NCBI RefSeq assembly: GCF_021568795.1
Contig: NZ_JAKGUE010000002.1
Coordinates: 243,291 to 307,290 of the forward strand
Source of the DNA: Dethiosulfovibrio faecalis
GTDB taxonomy: Bacteria > Synergistota > Synergistia > Synergistales > Dethiosulfovibrionaceae
DNA: 64,000 nt
Direction of reading: 5' to 3'
Part shown: positions 29,505 through 39,294 of the stretch, piece by piece
Position numbering within the stretch: position 1 is the stretch's first letter
How the letters are laid out: each line of letters begins with the position of its first letter
Notes under the pieces: generated by a model
What the model saw: only the letters and a program-made list of their open reading frames with translations
Databases searched by the model: none
What the model was told of the DNA's origin: nothing
Position numbers and translations under genes: made by a program

Positions 29505-30976
29505 TGGAGCTTTTCAGACTTTCGGCGACGGAGGTAGCGTTCGGCGTCAGAGATGGGCGTTTCTCCGCCGAGGACGTCGTTCGTTCCTGCCTCTCCAGGA
29601 TAGAGTCCAAGGAGCCCGAGATCCATGCCATGCTTACCGTTACGGCCGAAGCTGCCATCGCCCGAGCCAGGGAATTGGACGGGCGAAGATCCGCCGGAGA
29701 GGACCTAGGTCCTCTCGGAGGGGTTCCGGTTATACTGAAGGATAACATGTGTACAGCAGGGGTAAAGACCACCTGTGCCAGCAGGATCCTTGAGGAATGG
29801 GTTCCTCCCTACGACGCCACGGTGGTGAGGCTTCTCCTAAAGGCAGGAGCGGTCCTTCTGGGCAAGGCCAACATGGATGAGTTCGCCATGGGTGGATCCA
29901 CCGAGAACTCGGCCTTCGGCGTCACCTCCAACCCCTGGGCGCTTGACAGGGTTCCAGGGGGAAGTTCCGGAGGAAGCGCTGCCGCGGTCGCAGCGGGATA
30001 CGCCCCTATCGCCTTGGGTAGCGATACAGGCGGTTCCATCCGTCAGCCCGCCTCTTTCTGTGGAGTCTACGGCCTGAAACCTACCTATGGAAGGACGAGC
30101 CGCTACGGTCTGGTTGCCTTTGCGTCCTCTTTGGATCAGATAGGCCCTTTCGCCAGGACCGCCGAGGACGTTGCCCTGGTGATGGAGGTTCTGGGAGTTC
30201 ACGATCCAATGGACTCCACCAGCCAGCCGGTTCCTCCGGACGATTTCTCCCAGGCCCTGTCAGCTAGGGATCTGAAGGGGAAGAGGATCGGTTATCTCAA
30301 GGAGGTCGCCGAGTACGATTACGATGACAGGATGAAAAATGCCCTCTCCAAAGCGATGAAGGCCTGTGAGGAAGCCGGAGCGGAGATGGTCGAGATATCA
30401 TTGGGGACCGCCATCGATCACGGCCTGGCCAGCTATTACATATTGGCTCCCGCCGAGGCCAGCTCCAACCTGGCCCGTTTCGACGGAGTCCGTTACGGAT
30501 CGTCCTCGAAGGACCCCGAGAGCCTGATGGAGCTTTATCTCAAGACGAGAAAGGACGGCTTTGGAGACGAGGTAAAGAGGCGTATCCTGACAGGGACCTA
30601 CGTTCTGAGCGCCGGTTTCTACGACGCCTATTATCTGAAGGCTCAGAAGGTGCGAAAGGTCATCAAGCAGGAATTTGCCAAGGCCTTCGAAAAGGTCGAT
30701 TCCATAATACTGCCTCCCTCTCCGACCCCAGCCTTCAAGGTCGGTGAGTTGATAGACGATCCGATCGCCATGTACATGGCCGACGTCTTCACGATACCGG
30801 TCAACATGGCGGGGCTTCCGGGAATATCCATCAATGTCGGTTTTTCCGAGGAGGGCCTCCCCTTGGGAGTCCAGTTCATAGCTCCCCGATGGGGCGAAAA
30901 GGAGCTTCTCTCCACCGCTGCGGTGATGGAAAGCCGTTTCGGCGGGGCCAAAATAGCCGATGGAGGTGATCTGTGA
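29501..30976 (+). CDS. gatA: Asp/Glu-tRNA amidotransferase subunit A
   Basis: A 491-residue amidase-signature enzyme that frees ammonia from glutamine for transamidation of Glu-tRNA(Gln) and/or Asp-tRNA(Asn). The Ser-cisSer-Lys triad is in GVPVILKDNMCTAG (Lys) and RVPGGSSGGSAAAVAAG with LGSDTGGSIRQPASFCG (Ser residues). ATG overlaps gatC; the stop overlaps the gatB start by one base. Having GatCAB suggests that the cell lacks a discriminating glutaminyl- or asparaginyl-tRNA synthetase. Confidence 0.97.
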   Translation: MMELFRLSATEVAFGVRDGRFSAEDVVRSCLSRIESKEPEIHAMLTVTAEAAIARARELDGRRSAGEDLGPLGGVPVILKDNMCTAGVKTTCASRILEEWVPPYDATVVRLLLKAGAVLLGKANMDEFAMGGSTENSAFGVTSNPWALDRVPGGSSGGSAAAVAAGYAPIALGSDTGGSIRQPASFCGVYGLKPTYGRTSRYGLVAFASSLDQIGPFARTAEDVALVMEVLGVHDPMDSTSQPVPPDDFSQALSARDLKGKRIGYLKEVAEYDYDDRMKNALSKAMKACEEAGAEMVEISLGTAIDHGLASYYILAPAEASSNLARFDGVRYGSSSKDPESLMELYLKTRKDGFGDEVKRRILTGTYVLSAGFYDAYYLKAQKVRKVIKQEFAKAFEKVDSIILPPSPTPAFKVGELIDDPIAMYMADVFTIPVNMAGLPGISINVGFSEEGLPLGVQFIAPRWGEKELLSTAAVMESRFGGAKIADGGDL

Positions 30977-32445
30977 TGTCCCTGACCTTTACGACCGTCA
31001 TAGGGCTGGAGATACACGTACAGCTGAACACCAGGACAAAGCTTTTCTGCGGCTGTTCCACCGATTACATAGGAGCGACGCCCAACACCAATATATGTCC
31101 TCTCTGCACCGGTCAGCCCGGAACCCTTCCGGTTCTGAACGAGAGAGTTGTTGAGCTCGGAGTCAGAGCCGGTCTGGCCTTGGGGTGCACTATAAACCGG
31201 GTTACCCGCTTCGACAGGAAGAACTATTTCTACCCGGACCTGCCCAAGGCATACCAGATCTCCGAGTTTTACGTTCCTCTGGCGGAGAAGGGAGAGGTTA
31301 CTGTCACAGGCGACGACGGAAAACCCTATAAAGTCGGCATAACCAGGCTTCATCTCGAGGAGGACGCAGGAAAGCTGGTCCACGGAGCCTCGGACGGTCG
31401 TATCGTCGGATCCACCCAGTCCTTCGTTGACTACAACCGTTCCAGCGTTCCTCTGGCGGAGATAGTATCCGAGCCGGACATAACTTCACCCAGAATGGCC
31501 AAGGAATACGTAGCCACCCTCCGTCAGATGGTCAGATACCTCGGCGTTTCCGACGGAGACATGGAGAAGGGCTCCATGAGGGTTGACGCCAACATATCCC
31601 TCAAGGTATCGGACGGACGGTGGGGCAACAGGGTCGAGGTCAAGAACATGAACTCCCTCAGAGCTCTGGAGAGGGCTTTGGAGTTCGAGATCCGACGTCA
31701 GGGCGCTATCCTCTCCGACGGAGGAGAGATCCATCAGGAGACCCGTAACTGGGACGACAGTGCCGGAGAGACCAGCTCGTCCAGGAGCAAGGAGGAGTCC
31801 AACGACTACCGTTACTTCACCGAGCCGGATCTTCCTCCTCTGGTGCTTTCGGATAGCTACATAGAGGACATCGAGAGGGATCTGCCCGAGCTCCCATGGG
31901 AGAAGAAGGCCCGATACGAGAGGGACTTCGACCTCCCCCAGGACGACATCTCGGTACTTACGGAGCAAAAGGACCTGGCCGAGTATTTCGAGGCCTGTGT
32001 GAAGGCCGGGGCGTCTCCCGCCAGGGCCTCCAACTGGATCAGGACAGAGGTGCTTCGGGTATTGAACGAAAGGGGAGGGCATATCTCCGAGTTCTCTCTG
32101 TCTCCGGCCGCTCTTGTCGAGTTGCTGCGGATGGTGGAGGGCAAAAAGCTTTCGACCACGGCGGCAAAAGAGGTCTTCGACGCCATGGTATCCAGGGAGA
32201 TCTCCCTGAAAGAGGCCATAGATGCCTGCGGTGTGACCGCCGGGAACCTCTCGGGAGACGGACTGGCCTCTTTGGTCCAATCCGTCCTGGAGGCCAACGG
32301 AGACGTAGTCGAAGTGATCCGTTCCTGCGATGACAAAAAGGACAAAAAACGCAAGTTCCTTCAGGGACAGGTCATGAAGGAAGCCAGAGGGCAGGCGGAC
32401 CCCAGGGAGGTCGCCAAGATACTGGATATCGAATTACCCCGATGA
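30976..32445 (+). CDS. gatB: Asp/Glu-tRNA amidotransferase subunit B
   Basis: A 489-residue tRNA-binding subunit with the kinase-like catalytic core (TFTTVIGLEIHVQLNTRTKLF at the N-terminus; FDRKNYFYPDLPKAYQISEF) and a C-terminal YqeY/helical tail that holds the tRNA elbow. The ATG at 30976 is preferred (GGAGGTG 7 nt upstream) to the in-frame GTG at 30973. Last gene of the long operon. Confidence 0.96.
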   Translation: MSLTFTTVIGLEIHVQLNTRTKLFCGCSTDYIGATPNTNICPLCTGQPGTLPVLNERVVELGVRAGLALGCTINRVTRFDRKNYFYPDLPKAYQISEFYVPLAEKGEVTVTGDDGKPYKVGITRLHLEEDAGKLVHGASDGRIVGSTQSFVDYNRSSVPLAEIVSEPDITSPRMAKEYVATLRQMVRYLGVSDGDMEKGSMRVDANISLKVSDGRWGNRVEVKNMNSLRALERALEFEIRRQGAILSDGGEIHQETRNWDDSAGETSSSRSKEESNDYRYFTEPDLPPLVLSDSYIEDIERDLPELPWEKKARYERDFDLPQDDISVLTEQKDLAEYFEACVKAGASPARASNWIRTEVLRVLNERGGHISEFSLSPAALVELLRMVEGKKLSTTAAKEVFDAMVSREISLKEAIDACGVTAGNLSGDGLASLVQSVLEANGDVVEVIRSCDDKKDKKRKFLQGQVMKEARGQADPREVAKILDIELPR

Positions 32446-32461
32446 TCAGAGACTACTGATC

Positions 32462-32470
32462 TGGTACAAT
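32462..32470 (+). promoter_or_regulatory. Extended -10 element upstream of the EF-G-like gene
   Basis: TGG-TACAAT (TACAAT at 32465-32470) is an extended -10 sequence; no good -35 is seen at the normal spacing, as is common for this promoter type. Confidence 0.5.
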
Positions 32471-32476
32471 AGTGGC

Positions 32477-32513
32477 GGTTCCCCCTGCTCCCGAGGCGTG
32501 GGGAGGGGGAACC
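32477..32513 (+). promoter_or_regulatory. Very stable GC-rich hairpin in the EF-G-like leader
   Basis: A perfect 10-bp outer stem (32477-32486 with 32504-32513) has further pairing inside. It begins just after the predicted -10, so it would form the 5' end of the mRNA; with no T-run behind it, it is a weak terminator candidate for gatB. Confidence 0.5.
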
Positions 32514-32608
32514 CGCTTCATCGGGAGTCCCTGTTTTTGGACCGTCGTCGAAGCATCGGAATCTGAATCGTCACCAGCGCTAACGCTGAGTCTCAAGGAG
32601 GTACGAAG

Positions 32609-34687
32609 ATGGGGTACAAGCCAGAAGATATTCGATCGATTGCAATCGTCGCACATGGCGGAGCGGGAAAGACCTCGCTGACCGAGGCAATGCTGTTCGA
32701 CACCGGCGTGATAAACCGGTTAGGTAGCGTAGAGAACGGCAACACCGTAACCGACTTCGGATCCGAGGAGCAAAAGCGTCAGATCTCCATCAGCACGGCC
32801 CTCGCCAACGTGGAGTATGGGGGCAAGACCATATTCATGATGGACGTTCCCGGTTACGCCGATTTTCTGGGAGAGATGCGGTCCGCCATGAGGGTGGCCG
32901 ATTCGTCCTTGATGGTCGTTAGCGCCGTGGACGGAGTAGAGGTCCAGACGGGAAAGGCCTGGGAGTTTGCCGAGGACTTCGGTACCCCCGTCGCTTTCTT
33001 CGTCAACAAGATGGACAGGGATAACGCCGACTATCAGAGAACGGTCGAGGATATCCGAGAGCAACTCAGCAAAAAAGCCCATAGTTTCTTCCTGCCGATA
33101 GGTCAGGAATCGGAATTCAAGGGCCTTATCGACGTCCTTCGGGAGAAGGCCTATATCTACAAGGGAGACGGCAGCAAGGATTTCGACGAGGTCCCGGTCC
33201 CGGCGGATCTAAAGGACACCATGAACGTCCAGAGAGGACAGCTTGTGGAAAACATCGTCGAGGAAGACGACGATATGATGATGCGCTATCTCGACGGAGA
33301 GGAGATTCCCCTGGAGGAGATGTGGCCCCTTCTCAGAAAGGCCATATCGGAGAGAAAGATATTCCCCATACTGCCTGGCTCCGCAACTGCCAACGTCGGT
33401 ATAATGCAGCTTCTCGGGGTGATAGCCGACGAACTTCCATCCCCCTTGGAGACCCGGTCCCGTATGGCCGTCGACGGCGAGGAAGAGGTCGAGATGAGCC
33501 CCGATCCCTCCGGCCCGTTTTCCGCACTGTGTTTCAAGGTCATGGTCGATCCCTACGTGGGTAAGCTCAGCTTCATAAGGGTGAACTCGGGAACCTTGAC
33601 CTCCGATCAGATGATATATAACGTAAACCGTCAGGAAGAGGAGCGCATAAGCGGTTTCAAGATCATGCAGGGCAAGGACGGCAAGGACGTAAAGGAACTT
33701 ACCGTCGGCATGATCGTCGCCATTCCCAAGCTTCAGAGCACCAGGGTAGGAGACACCCTTTCGGTCAAGGGCGCTACCGCCGTGTTCCCTCCGATAAAAT
33801 TCCCCCTTCCGGTCTACAGCATAGCTGTAGACGCCAAGAGCAGGGCCGACGAGGACAAGCTTTCCACCGCCATGCACAAGATGTTGGAGGAGGATCCTAT
33901 ACTAAAGTTCGAGAAGAACGCCGAGACCGGCGACAACGTCCTGTCCGGAATGGGCAACCTCCATCTGGACATAGTTCTCTCCCGCATAAAGGAGCGTTAC
34001 GGCGTAGAGCTGGAGGTCAGGACTCCTGAGGTTCCATATAGAGAGACCATCAGGAAGACAGCCAAGGCTCAGGGAAAACACAAGAAGCAGACCGGCGGTC
34101 ACGGTCAGTATGGGGACGTTCACATAGAGTTCTCCCCCCTTCCGACCGGAGAGGGATTCGTCTTCGAGGACAAGATCGTCGGAGGGGCCGTCCCCAAACA
34201 GTATATTCCGGCGGTGGAGAAGGGGCTCAAGGAAGCTCTCGACAAGGGAGTCCTGGCGGGATTCCGTACCGTCGATTTCAAGGCCACCTTGGTGTTCGGC
34301 TCATATCACGACGTGGACAGCTCGGAAATGGCCTTCAAAACCGCTGCACATCTGGCCTTCAAGAAAGGGATATCCGAGGCAAATCCGGTCCTTCTCGAGC
34401 CGGTCATGAACGTCGAGGTGACTGTTGCGGATGACTATCTTGGAGACGTTATGGGAGACATGAACACCAGGAGAGGGCGTATCATGGGAGTCGACTCTAT
34501 GGGACGGCTTCAGATAGTGAAGGCCCAGGTGCCCCTGGCGGAGATGTTCCAGTACGCCATTCAGCTTCGGTCCATGACGTCCGGCAGAGGGAACTTCACC
34601 ATGTCATATTCCCACTACGACCCGGTCCCGGAGGAGATCTCCAAGAAGGTAATAGCAAGAAGGCAGTCTGAGACGGAAGAAGAATAA
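32609..34687 (+). CDS. Elongation factor G-like protein (FusA2 type)
   Basis: A 692-residue five-domain translational GTPase. G1 reads AHGGAGKTSLTEAM, G3 DVPGYADF and G4 NKMD. Canonical EF-G has AHIDAGKT and DTPGHVDF; the catalytic His of G3 is replaced by Tyr here, a trait of the second EF-G paralog group (FusA2-like). These may serve in ribosome release or stress rather than normal elongation. The ATG at 32609 follows CAAGGAGG. It is a stand-alone gene with its own leader, and the canonical fusA should be elsewhere, near rpsL/rpsG. Confidence 0.9.
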   Translation: MGYKPEDIRSIAIVAHGGAGKTSLTEAMLFDTGVINRLGSVENGNTVTDFGSEEQKRQISISTALANVEYGGKTIFMMDVPGYADFLGEMRSAMRVADSSLMVVSAVDGVEVQTGKAWEFAEDFGTPVAFFVNKMDRDNADYQRTVEDIREQLSKKAHSFFLPIGQESEFKGLIDVLREKAYIYKGDGSKDFDEVPVPADLKDTMNVQRGQLVENIVEEDDDMMMRYLDGEEIPLEEMWPLLRKAISERKIFPILPGSATANVGIMQLLGVIADELPSPLETRSRMAVDGEEEVEMSPDPSGPFSALCFKVMVDPYVGKLSFIRVNSGTLTSDQMIYNVNRQEEERISGFKIMQGKDGKDVKELTVGMIVAIPKLQSTRVGDTLSVKGATAVFPPIKFPLPVYSIAVDAKSRADEDKLSTAMHKMLEEDPILKFEKNAETGDNVLSGMGNLHLDIVLSRIKERYGVELEVRTPEVPYRETIRKTAKAQGKHKKQTGGHGQYGDVHIEFSPLPTGEGFVFEDKIVGGAVPKQYIPAVEKGLKEALDKGVLAGFRTVDFKATLVFGSYHDVDSSEMAFKTAAHLAFKKGISEANPVLLEPVMNVEVTVADDYLGDVMGDMNTRRGRIMGVDSMGRLQIVKAQVPLAEMFQYAIQLRSMTSGRGNFTMSYSHYDPVPEEISKKVIARRQSETEEE

Positions 34688-34698
34688 CAGATAAAATC

Positions 34699-34726
34699 AA
34701 GGGCTCGGGAAAAATCCCGAGCCCTT
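34699..34726. terminator. Bidirectional terminator between the EF-G-like gene and glycerate kinase
   Basis: A perfect 12-bp stem (34699-34710 with 34715-34726) has an AAAA loop and lies between converging genes. Confidence 0.85.
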
Positions 34727-34731
34727 CGCCG

Positions 34732-35973
34732 TTATCGTTTTAAGAGTAGGATCAGATCGTTCACGTTTGTGCCGGTGGGGCCGGTTATTATCAGGTCCTC
34801 CGATGCCTTCAGTGCTCGGTAGCTATCGTTGTCCTCCAGGAGGGCGATCGGATCTATTCCAGAGGCCCTCATTCTGGAGATCGAGTCTCCGTCAACCATT
34901 CCCCCTGCCGCATCGGTAGGTCCGTCGGTCCCGTCGGATCCTACCGATGCCACCACGGCGTTCTCGACTTCATCCATCCCTACGGCGGCCGACAGGGCCA
35001 GCTCCTGATTCCTGCCGCCTTTGCCCTCTCCTTTGAGATGAACCACCGTTTCCCCTCCGAGAATCAAGGCCCTGGGTTTATCTCTGCCTCTTTTCCTGGC
35101 GATAGCTGCCAGAAAGCTGCCAGCCTGTCGAGCCTCGCAGTTCAGGTCCTCCGCCAGGATTTCAGTCTCGTATCCCAGCTGATCCGCTTTTTCCGCCGCG
35201 GCGGAGCAGAGGCGGGAGACGTCTCCCAAAATTATGGTCTCGATCTTTTCGAGGGGCTTGGGCGTCTCCGTTTTCAGAGCTTCTTTCGCCGCCCGGGATA
35301 GCCTAATTCCGTATTTTACGGCTATCTCCATGGTCTCCTCCGCTGTTCCGTCGTCCAGGACTGTAGGACCGGAGGCCACCGAACCGAGGTCGTTTCCAAG
35401 CACGTCGGACAGTACCAGGTTGGTTACAGGGGAGGGGGAGGCCGCCAGAGCCAGTCTTCCCGCCTTGACCTGCGAAAGCCTCTTCCTTATTTTGTTGATC
35501 TCCTCTATTGGAGCTCCGGAGGACAGAAGAGAATCGGTGATCTCTGCCATGTCCCTCAGGGAGACCCCTTCGAGAGGCAGCTCCATCAGAGAGGATCCTC
35601 CTCCGGACAGGAGCACTAATAGACGGTCCTTTTTCGTCGTGGAGGAGGCCAGGTCCAGTGCGGCTTTACCGGCCTCCAGGCTTTTCCCGTCCGGAACGGG
35701 ATGGCCGCTCTCGATTATACGCATTCCTGCGACGTCTCCTCCGGAGTGGCCGTATTTCGTCACGATCAAGCCCCTGGAGATCCTGTCTCCGAGCACCTCA
35801 GAGGCGGCCTTGGCCATGGTCCAGGCCGCCTTGCCCACAGCCAGGCAGACGATGGGGCCCTTCAGGTCCATCGATTGAAGGGTTTCTCTAGTCGATCGGT
35901 CCGGAAGGTTTTTCTCCAGGCTGTAACGGATTATCTCCAGACAGTCATCCCTGAGCTTTTTAGTCTTTTCCAT
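34732..35973 (-). CDS. Glycerate 2-kinase (MOFRL/GckA family)
   Basis: A 413-residue enzyme phosphorylating D-glycerate to 2-phosphoglycerate. The N-terminal DUF4147 domain has VAVGKAAWTMAKAASEVLGD-like sequence, LLSGGGSSLMELPLEG and KIRKRLSQVKAGRLA; the C-terminal MOFRL domain has RALILGGETVVHLKGEGKGG and GSDGTDGPTDAAGGMVDG. The start ATG at 35973 has a good AGGAGG site. It links serine/glycerate breakdown to lower glycolysis. No other serine-pathway genes are beside it. Confidence 0.92.
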   Translation of the reverse strand: MEKTKKLRDDCLEIIRYSLEKNLPDRSTRETLQSMDLKGPIVCLAVGKAAWTMAKAASEVLGDRISRGLIVTKYGHSGGDVAGMRIIESGHPVPDGKSLEAGKAALDLASSTTKKDRLLVLLSGGGSSLMELPLEGVSLRDMAEITDSLLSSGAPIEEINKIRKRLSQVKAGRLALAASPSPVTNLVLSDVLGNDLGSVASGPTVLDDGTAEETMEIAVKYGIRLSRAAKEALKTETPKPLEKIETIILGDVSRLCSAAAEKADQLGYETEILAEDLNCEARQAGSFLAAIARKRGRDKPRALILGGETVVHLKGEGKGGRNQELALSAAVGMDEVENAVVASVGSDGTDGPTDAAGGMVDGDSISRMRASGIDPIALLEDNDSYRALKASEDLIITGPTGTNVNDLILLLKR

Positions 35974-36053
35974 TCGGTCTTTCCTCCTCCGGATCGGGAA
36001 TAGAGAAGGGGCCGGAGGATTCCCTCCGACCCCGAAAATACCCTGAAAACGGT

Positions 36054-39000
36054 CTATCTGACCGCGGCCATCTCCAGGTCCATCCTTCTAGCGGTGGCTG
36101 ACAGGAGCCAGCCCAGGTCCTTGGCCTCCTCGAAGGTTTTGGGACCCTGGTTGCAGGACAAGGTTCTGCCTGTCATATTGGTCATGGTGCCCCGTTTCTC
36201 CGCCCATGCCGTCATTGGAAGGGCAAGAGCTGCTTTGGATGCTTCTGCCTTGCCGTTGGTTGCTACGAGAGCCACGGAGGAGTTCAGCTCGAAGCCCGGT
36301 ACCGTACCTACCAATACGGTGAGGTCGTAAGATCCCTTCTTGATCTCCTCGATGGACTTTGTCGCGATCGATCCGTCGATGGCTCCCTGAACGTTGGCTC
36401 CTCTGTAAAGAGGATAGACCGACTTGGTCTTGAGGGCGTCCGCCAAAGCGATCACTGCCTCTCCTGCGTCGGAGCCGTAACCGGCGCCCTTTCCGACTAT
36501 TATGGCGACCTTCTTGCCCTTGCCGAGGAGTTCCGCTGCTTTGGCTATGCTCTCTCCGCCGTTCTTTCCGTCGGCTACGGCGGTCTTCAATGCCTTGGCT
36601 ACCTTGTCCACCGAGTCTTCCAGGACGATGGCTCCTCCCATGTCGAAACGGTCGCTGTGGGTTCCTGCGTAGATCATGGAGGCGCCGTTCTTCCTCATGG
36701 CCCGGCGAATCCAGGAGGCCATGACCGGCTGATCCTGAGAGAGATCGTCGTCAAGAAGCAGTACGCAGTCGGCCTCTATGAGGCTGTCGTATCCGGCTCC
36801 GGAGGACTTGCGGCCCCATGAACTCTCCATGGCTGAGGTCAGACCGGCGAAGCAGTCCACCCCGTCAACGGCGATGTCGGCGTCGATCCCGGAGATCTGA
36901 ACGAACTCTTTTACCGCTCCCATCTCCTCGTCGGTCAGGTTGCCCCCAAGGACGAATGCTACCTTGGATGCCTTCTTGACCGAGTCCGCAAGCTTAGTAG
37001 CTCCCTCGGACCAGGATATGGCCTTCCCCGACGCCATAGGCGAACCTATGCGATCCTCTGCGACGTCGTCGAACTGGTAACGTCCCTTGACGCAGGTCAT
37101 TCCGAAGGCAGGACTGTCCACCTTGTTGAAGTCGCTGGTGATCCTGACGATTCTCTCCTTCGATGTGTCGAGGTTCATGTCGATCTCGCATCCCACCGGG
37201 CATTTGGCGCAGGTGGTGCTTACGAGGGAAGGCTTCTCCTGATGAGGCCAGCGCTCGGCTCTCTTCTCGATCAGGGCGCCTACGGGGCAGTTCTGGACGC
37301 AGAGACCGCAGAAGGTGCAGTCCGATGCGTCTATGCCCTTGAAGTACTCGGGCGAGATGGTGGATGCGAAGCCCCTCTTTGCGAAATCTATGGCGTGGAA
37401 GCCGGCTATCTCGTCGCAGGTACGGACGCACTGTCCGCAGAGGATGCACTTGTCCATATTGCGGACGTAGAACTCGTTGGCTTCCTCTATTCCCTTTCCG
37501 TGCTCGCCTGCTACCCTTTCCGGATCGACCTCGTAGTCTATGGCGTAGCGGCGTAGCTTGCACTCGAACACGTCGGGGCATCCACACTCCATGCAGCGGG
37601 AGGCGTCTCTGAGAACCTGCTCCTCCGTAAGCCCCGTATCGTATTCTTCGAAGGGCTTGCTGAGCCTTATGGCCGGATCGACGTGGGCTGTCTGTTCCCT
37701 GGGTTGTTTCTCCCTATCGAGGAAGTCGTCGGGCCCCAGGTCGTCTCGAACCACATCGTAGACGAAGGGTTTCTTCGCCTTGCCTGTGGTCAGGTAGTGA
37801 TGGATGCTCTCCGCAGCCCAGTGTCCCGTTCCGAGGGCCTCGACGGCTATCTTGGGGCCGGTCTGCTGGTCTCCGCATACGAAAACGCCTGGAAGAGGGG
37901 TCTCGAAGTCTCCGTCGACGGTCATCCTGCGTCCGTCGTGGATGGAGGAGGGCAGTCCCTGGAAATCGATTCCCTGACCGATGGCGGCTATGACGTTGTC
38001 CAGCTCGAGGGTGAAGGTCTCTCCGGTCGGTACAGGACGGCGTCTGCCGGAGGCGTCGGCCTCGCCGAGCTCCATCTTCTCGCAGATCATCCTCTCGACC
38101 TTTCCGTCTCCCTCGATGGACTTGGGAGCTGCCAGTAAGATGAACTCGATGCCTTCTTCCTTGGCCTCCTGTATCTCTATGGCCTCAGCCGGCATCTCTG
38201 CCTCGGTGCGGCGATATACGATGTAGACCTTTTCCGCTCCGAGTCTCTTTGCACAGCGACAGGCGTCCATGGCGGTGTTACCGCCTCCCACCACCGCTAC
38301 CCTGTTGCCGATCTTGATCGGATCGTGAAGGTTGACGGTGTAGAGGAAGTCTATTCCACCCAGAACTCCGGGAAGATCCTCTCCGGCGGTCCTCATAGAG
38401 GAGGATTTCCAGCAGCCCATGGCCAGGAGAACTGCGTCGTATTCGTCCCTGAGCTGATCGAGGGAGACGTCCTTGCCCATGCAGGTGTTGAGCTTGACCT
38501 CTATACCGTGGGACAGAAGCCAATCGCATTCCTTCTGTATGACTTCCTGGGGAAGACGGTAGTCCGGTATGCCGTAACGCATCATGCCGCCGAGAGCGGC
38601 CTCTTTCTCTATCACCGTGACGGAATATCCCTTTAGACGGAGGTAATAGGCGGCGCTCATTCCTCCGGGGCCTCCTCCGACGATCGCTACGGATTTCCCG
38701 TTTTCCTTTATGGAGGGGACGTGTCCGAGGTCGTCGTTTTCCATGGCTCTGTCTCCGATAAACCTCTTGATGTTGCGTATCGATACCGGTTCCTCGTCGA
38801 CGAAATGTCTGCGGCACTTCTCCTGGCAGGGAGCGGGGCAGACCCGTCCTATGGAGCTTGGCAGGACGATATTTTCGTGGAGTATGTCCAAAGCCTCGGC
38901 GAACTTGCCCTGGGCCGCCGTGTTGATGTAGCCCTGTACGTTTGCCTGAGCGGGACAGGCTAGGGTACAGGGAGGTCTGCAGTCTCCTACGTGGTCCGAC

Positions 39001-39281
39001 AGGAGAAGCTCGAGGGCCAGTCTTCTGGCGTTGTTGGCTCTTTTAGTGTCGGTTCTTAACACCATGTTGGGAGCTATGGTGGAGGAACAGGCTCTGACGA
39101 GGGCCTTGGCTCCTTCCACCTCGACCAGGCACAGTGAACAGCCTCCGTGGATGGAGAGGTGTTCGTTGTAACAGAGGGTGGGGATCTCCACACCGCACTC
39201 GGTGCAGAGGTCCAGTATCTTCTGTCCCTTATAGCCGTAGACTTCCTTGTCGTTGAGGATAACTCTTACGTTTCTTTCCAT
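36054..39281 (-). CDS. Large Fe-S flavoprotein: 2Fe-2S + GltD-like + ferredoxin + NuoG-like domains
   Basis: About 1075 residues in order: a [2Fe-2S] ferredoxin domain (CGVEIPTLCYNEHLS, GGCSLCLVEVEG), a His-Cys cluster domain and Cys-rich GltD N-terminal region, a glutamate-synthase-small-subunit-like FAD/NAD(P) domain (VAIVGGGPGGMSAAYYLRLKG; VAVVGGGNTAMDACRCAKRLG), two [4Fe-4S] ferredoxin motifs (CILCGQCVRTC, CTFCGLCVQNCPVGA), then a molybdopterin-oxidoreductase-like domain starting CAKCPVGCEIDMNLD. No [FeFe]-hydrogenase H-cluster motifs occur. With the NuoF- and NuoE-like genes behind it in the chromosome (upstream in transcription), it resembles the large subunit of Stn-type electron-bifurcating transhydrogenases. 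The substrate set (NADH, NADPH, ferredoxin) is inferred. ATG at 39281 has AGGAGG at best spacing. Confidence 0.85.
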   Translation of the reverse strand: MERNVRVILNDKEVYGYKGQKILDLCTECGVEIPTLCYNEHLSIHGGCSLCLVEVEGAKALVRACSSTIAPNMVLRTDTKRANNARRLALELLLSDHVGDCRPPCTLACPAQANVQGYINTAAQGKFAEALDILHENIVLPSSIGRVCPAPCQEKCRRHFVDEEPVSIRNIKRFIGDRAMENDDLGHVPSIKENGKSVAIVGGGPGGMSAAYYLRLKGYSVTVIEKEAALGGMMRYGIPDYRLPQEVIQKECDWLLSHGIEVKLNTCMGKDVSLDQLRDEYDAVLLAMGCWKSSSMRTAGEDLPGVLGGIDFLYTVNLHDPIKIGNRVAVVGGGNTAMDACRCAKRLGAEKVYIVYRRTEAEMPAEAIEIQEAKEEGIEFILLAAPKSIEGDGKVERMICEKMELGEADASGRRRPVPTGETFTLELDNVIAAIGQGIDFQGLPSSIHDGRRMTVDGDFETPLPGVFVCGDQQTGPKIAVEALGTGHWAAESIHHYLTTGKAKKPFVYDVVRDDLGPDDFLDREKQPREQTAHVDPAIRLSKPFEEYDTGLTEEQVLRDASRCMECGCPDVFECKLRRYAIDYEVDPERVAGEHGKGIEEANEFYVRNMDKCILCGQCVRTCDEIAGFHAIDFAKRGFASTISPEYFKGIDASDCTFCGLCVQNCPVGALIEKRAERWPHQEKPSLVSTTCAKCPVGCEIDMNLDTSKERIVRITSDFNKVDSPAFGMTCVKGRYQFDDVAEDRIGSPMASGKAISWSEGATKLADSVKKASKVAFVLGGNLTDEEMGAVKEFVQISGIDADIAVDGVDCFAGLTSAMESSWGRKSSGAGYDSLIEADCVLLLDDDLSQDQPVMASWIRRAMRKNGASMIYAGTHSDRFDMGGAIVLEDSVDKVAKALKTAVADGKNGGESIAKAAELLGKGKKVAIIVGKGAGYGSDAGEAVIALADALKTKSVYPLYRGANVQGAIDGSIATKSIEEIKKGSYDLTVLVGTVPGFELNSSVALVATNGKAEASKAALALPMTAWAEKRGTMTNMTGRTLSCNQGPKTFEEAKDLGWLLSATARRMDLEMAAVR

Positions 39282-39294
39282 AGCCATGAGCCTC

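Noticed and set aside
36054..39281. Large Fe-S protein as an [FeFe]-hydrogenase (HydA)
   Set aside because: The H-cluster motifs (TSCCPxW, MPCxxKxxE and ExMACPGGC types) are absent; the C-terminal part looks NuoG/molybdopterin-like.
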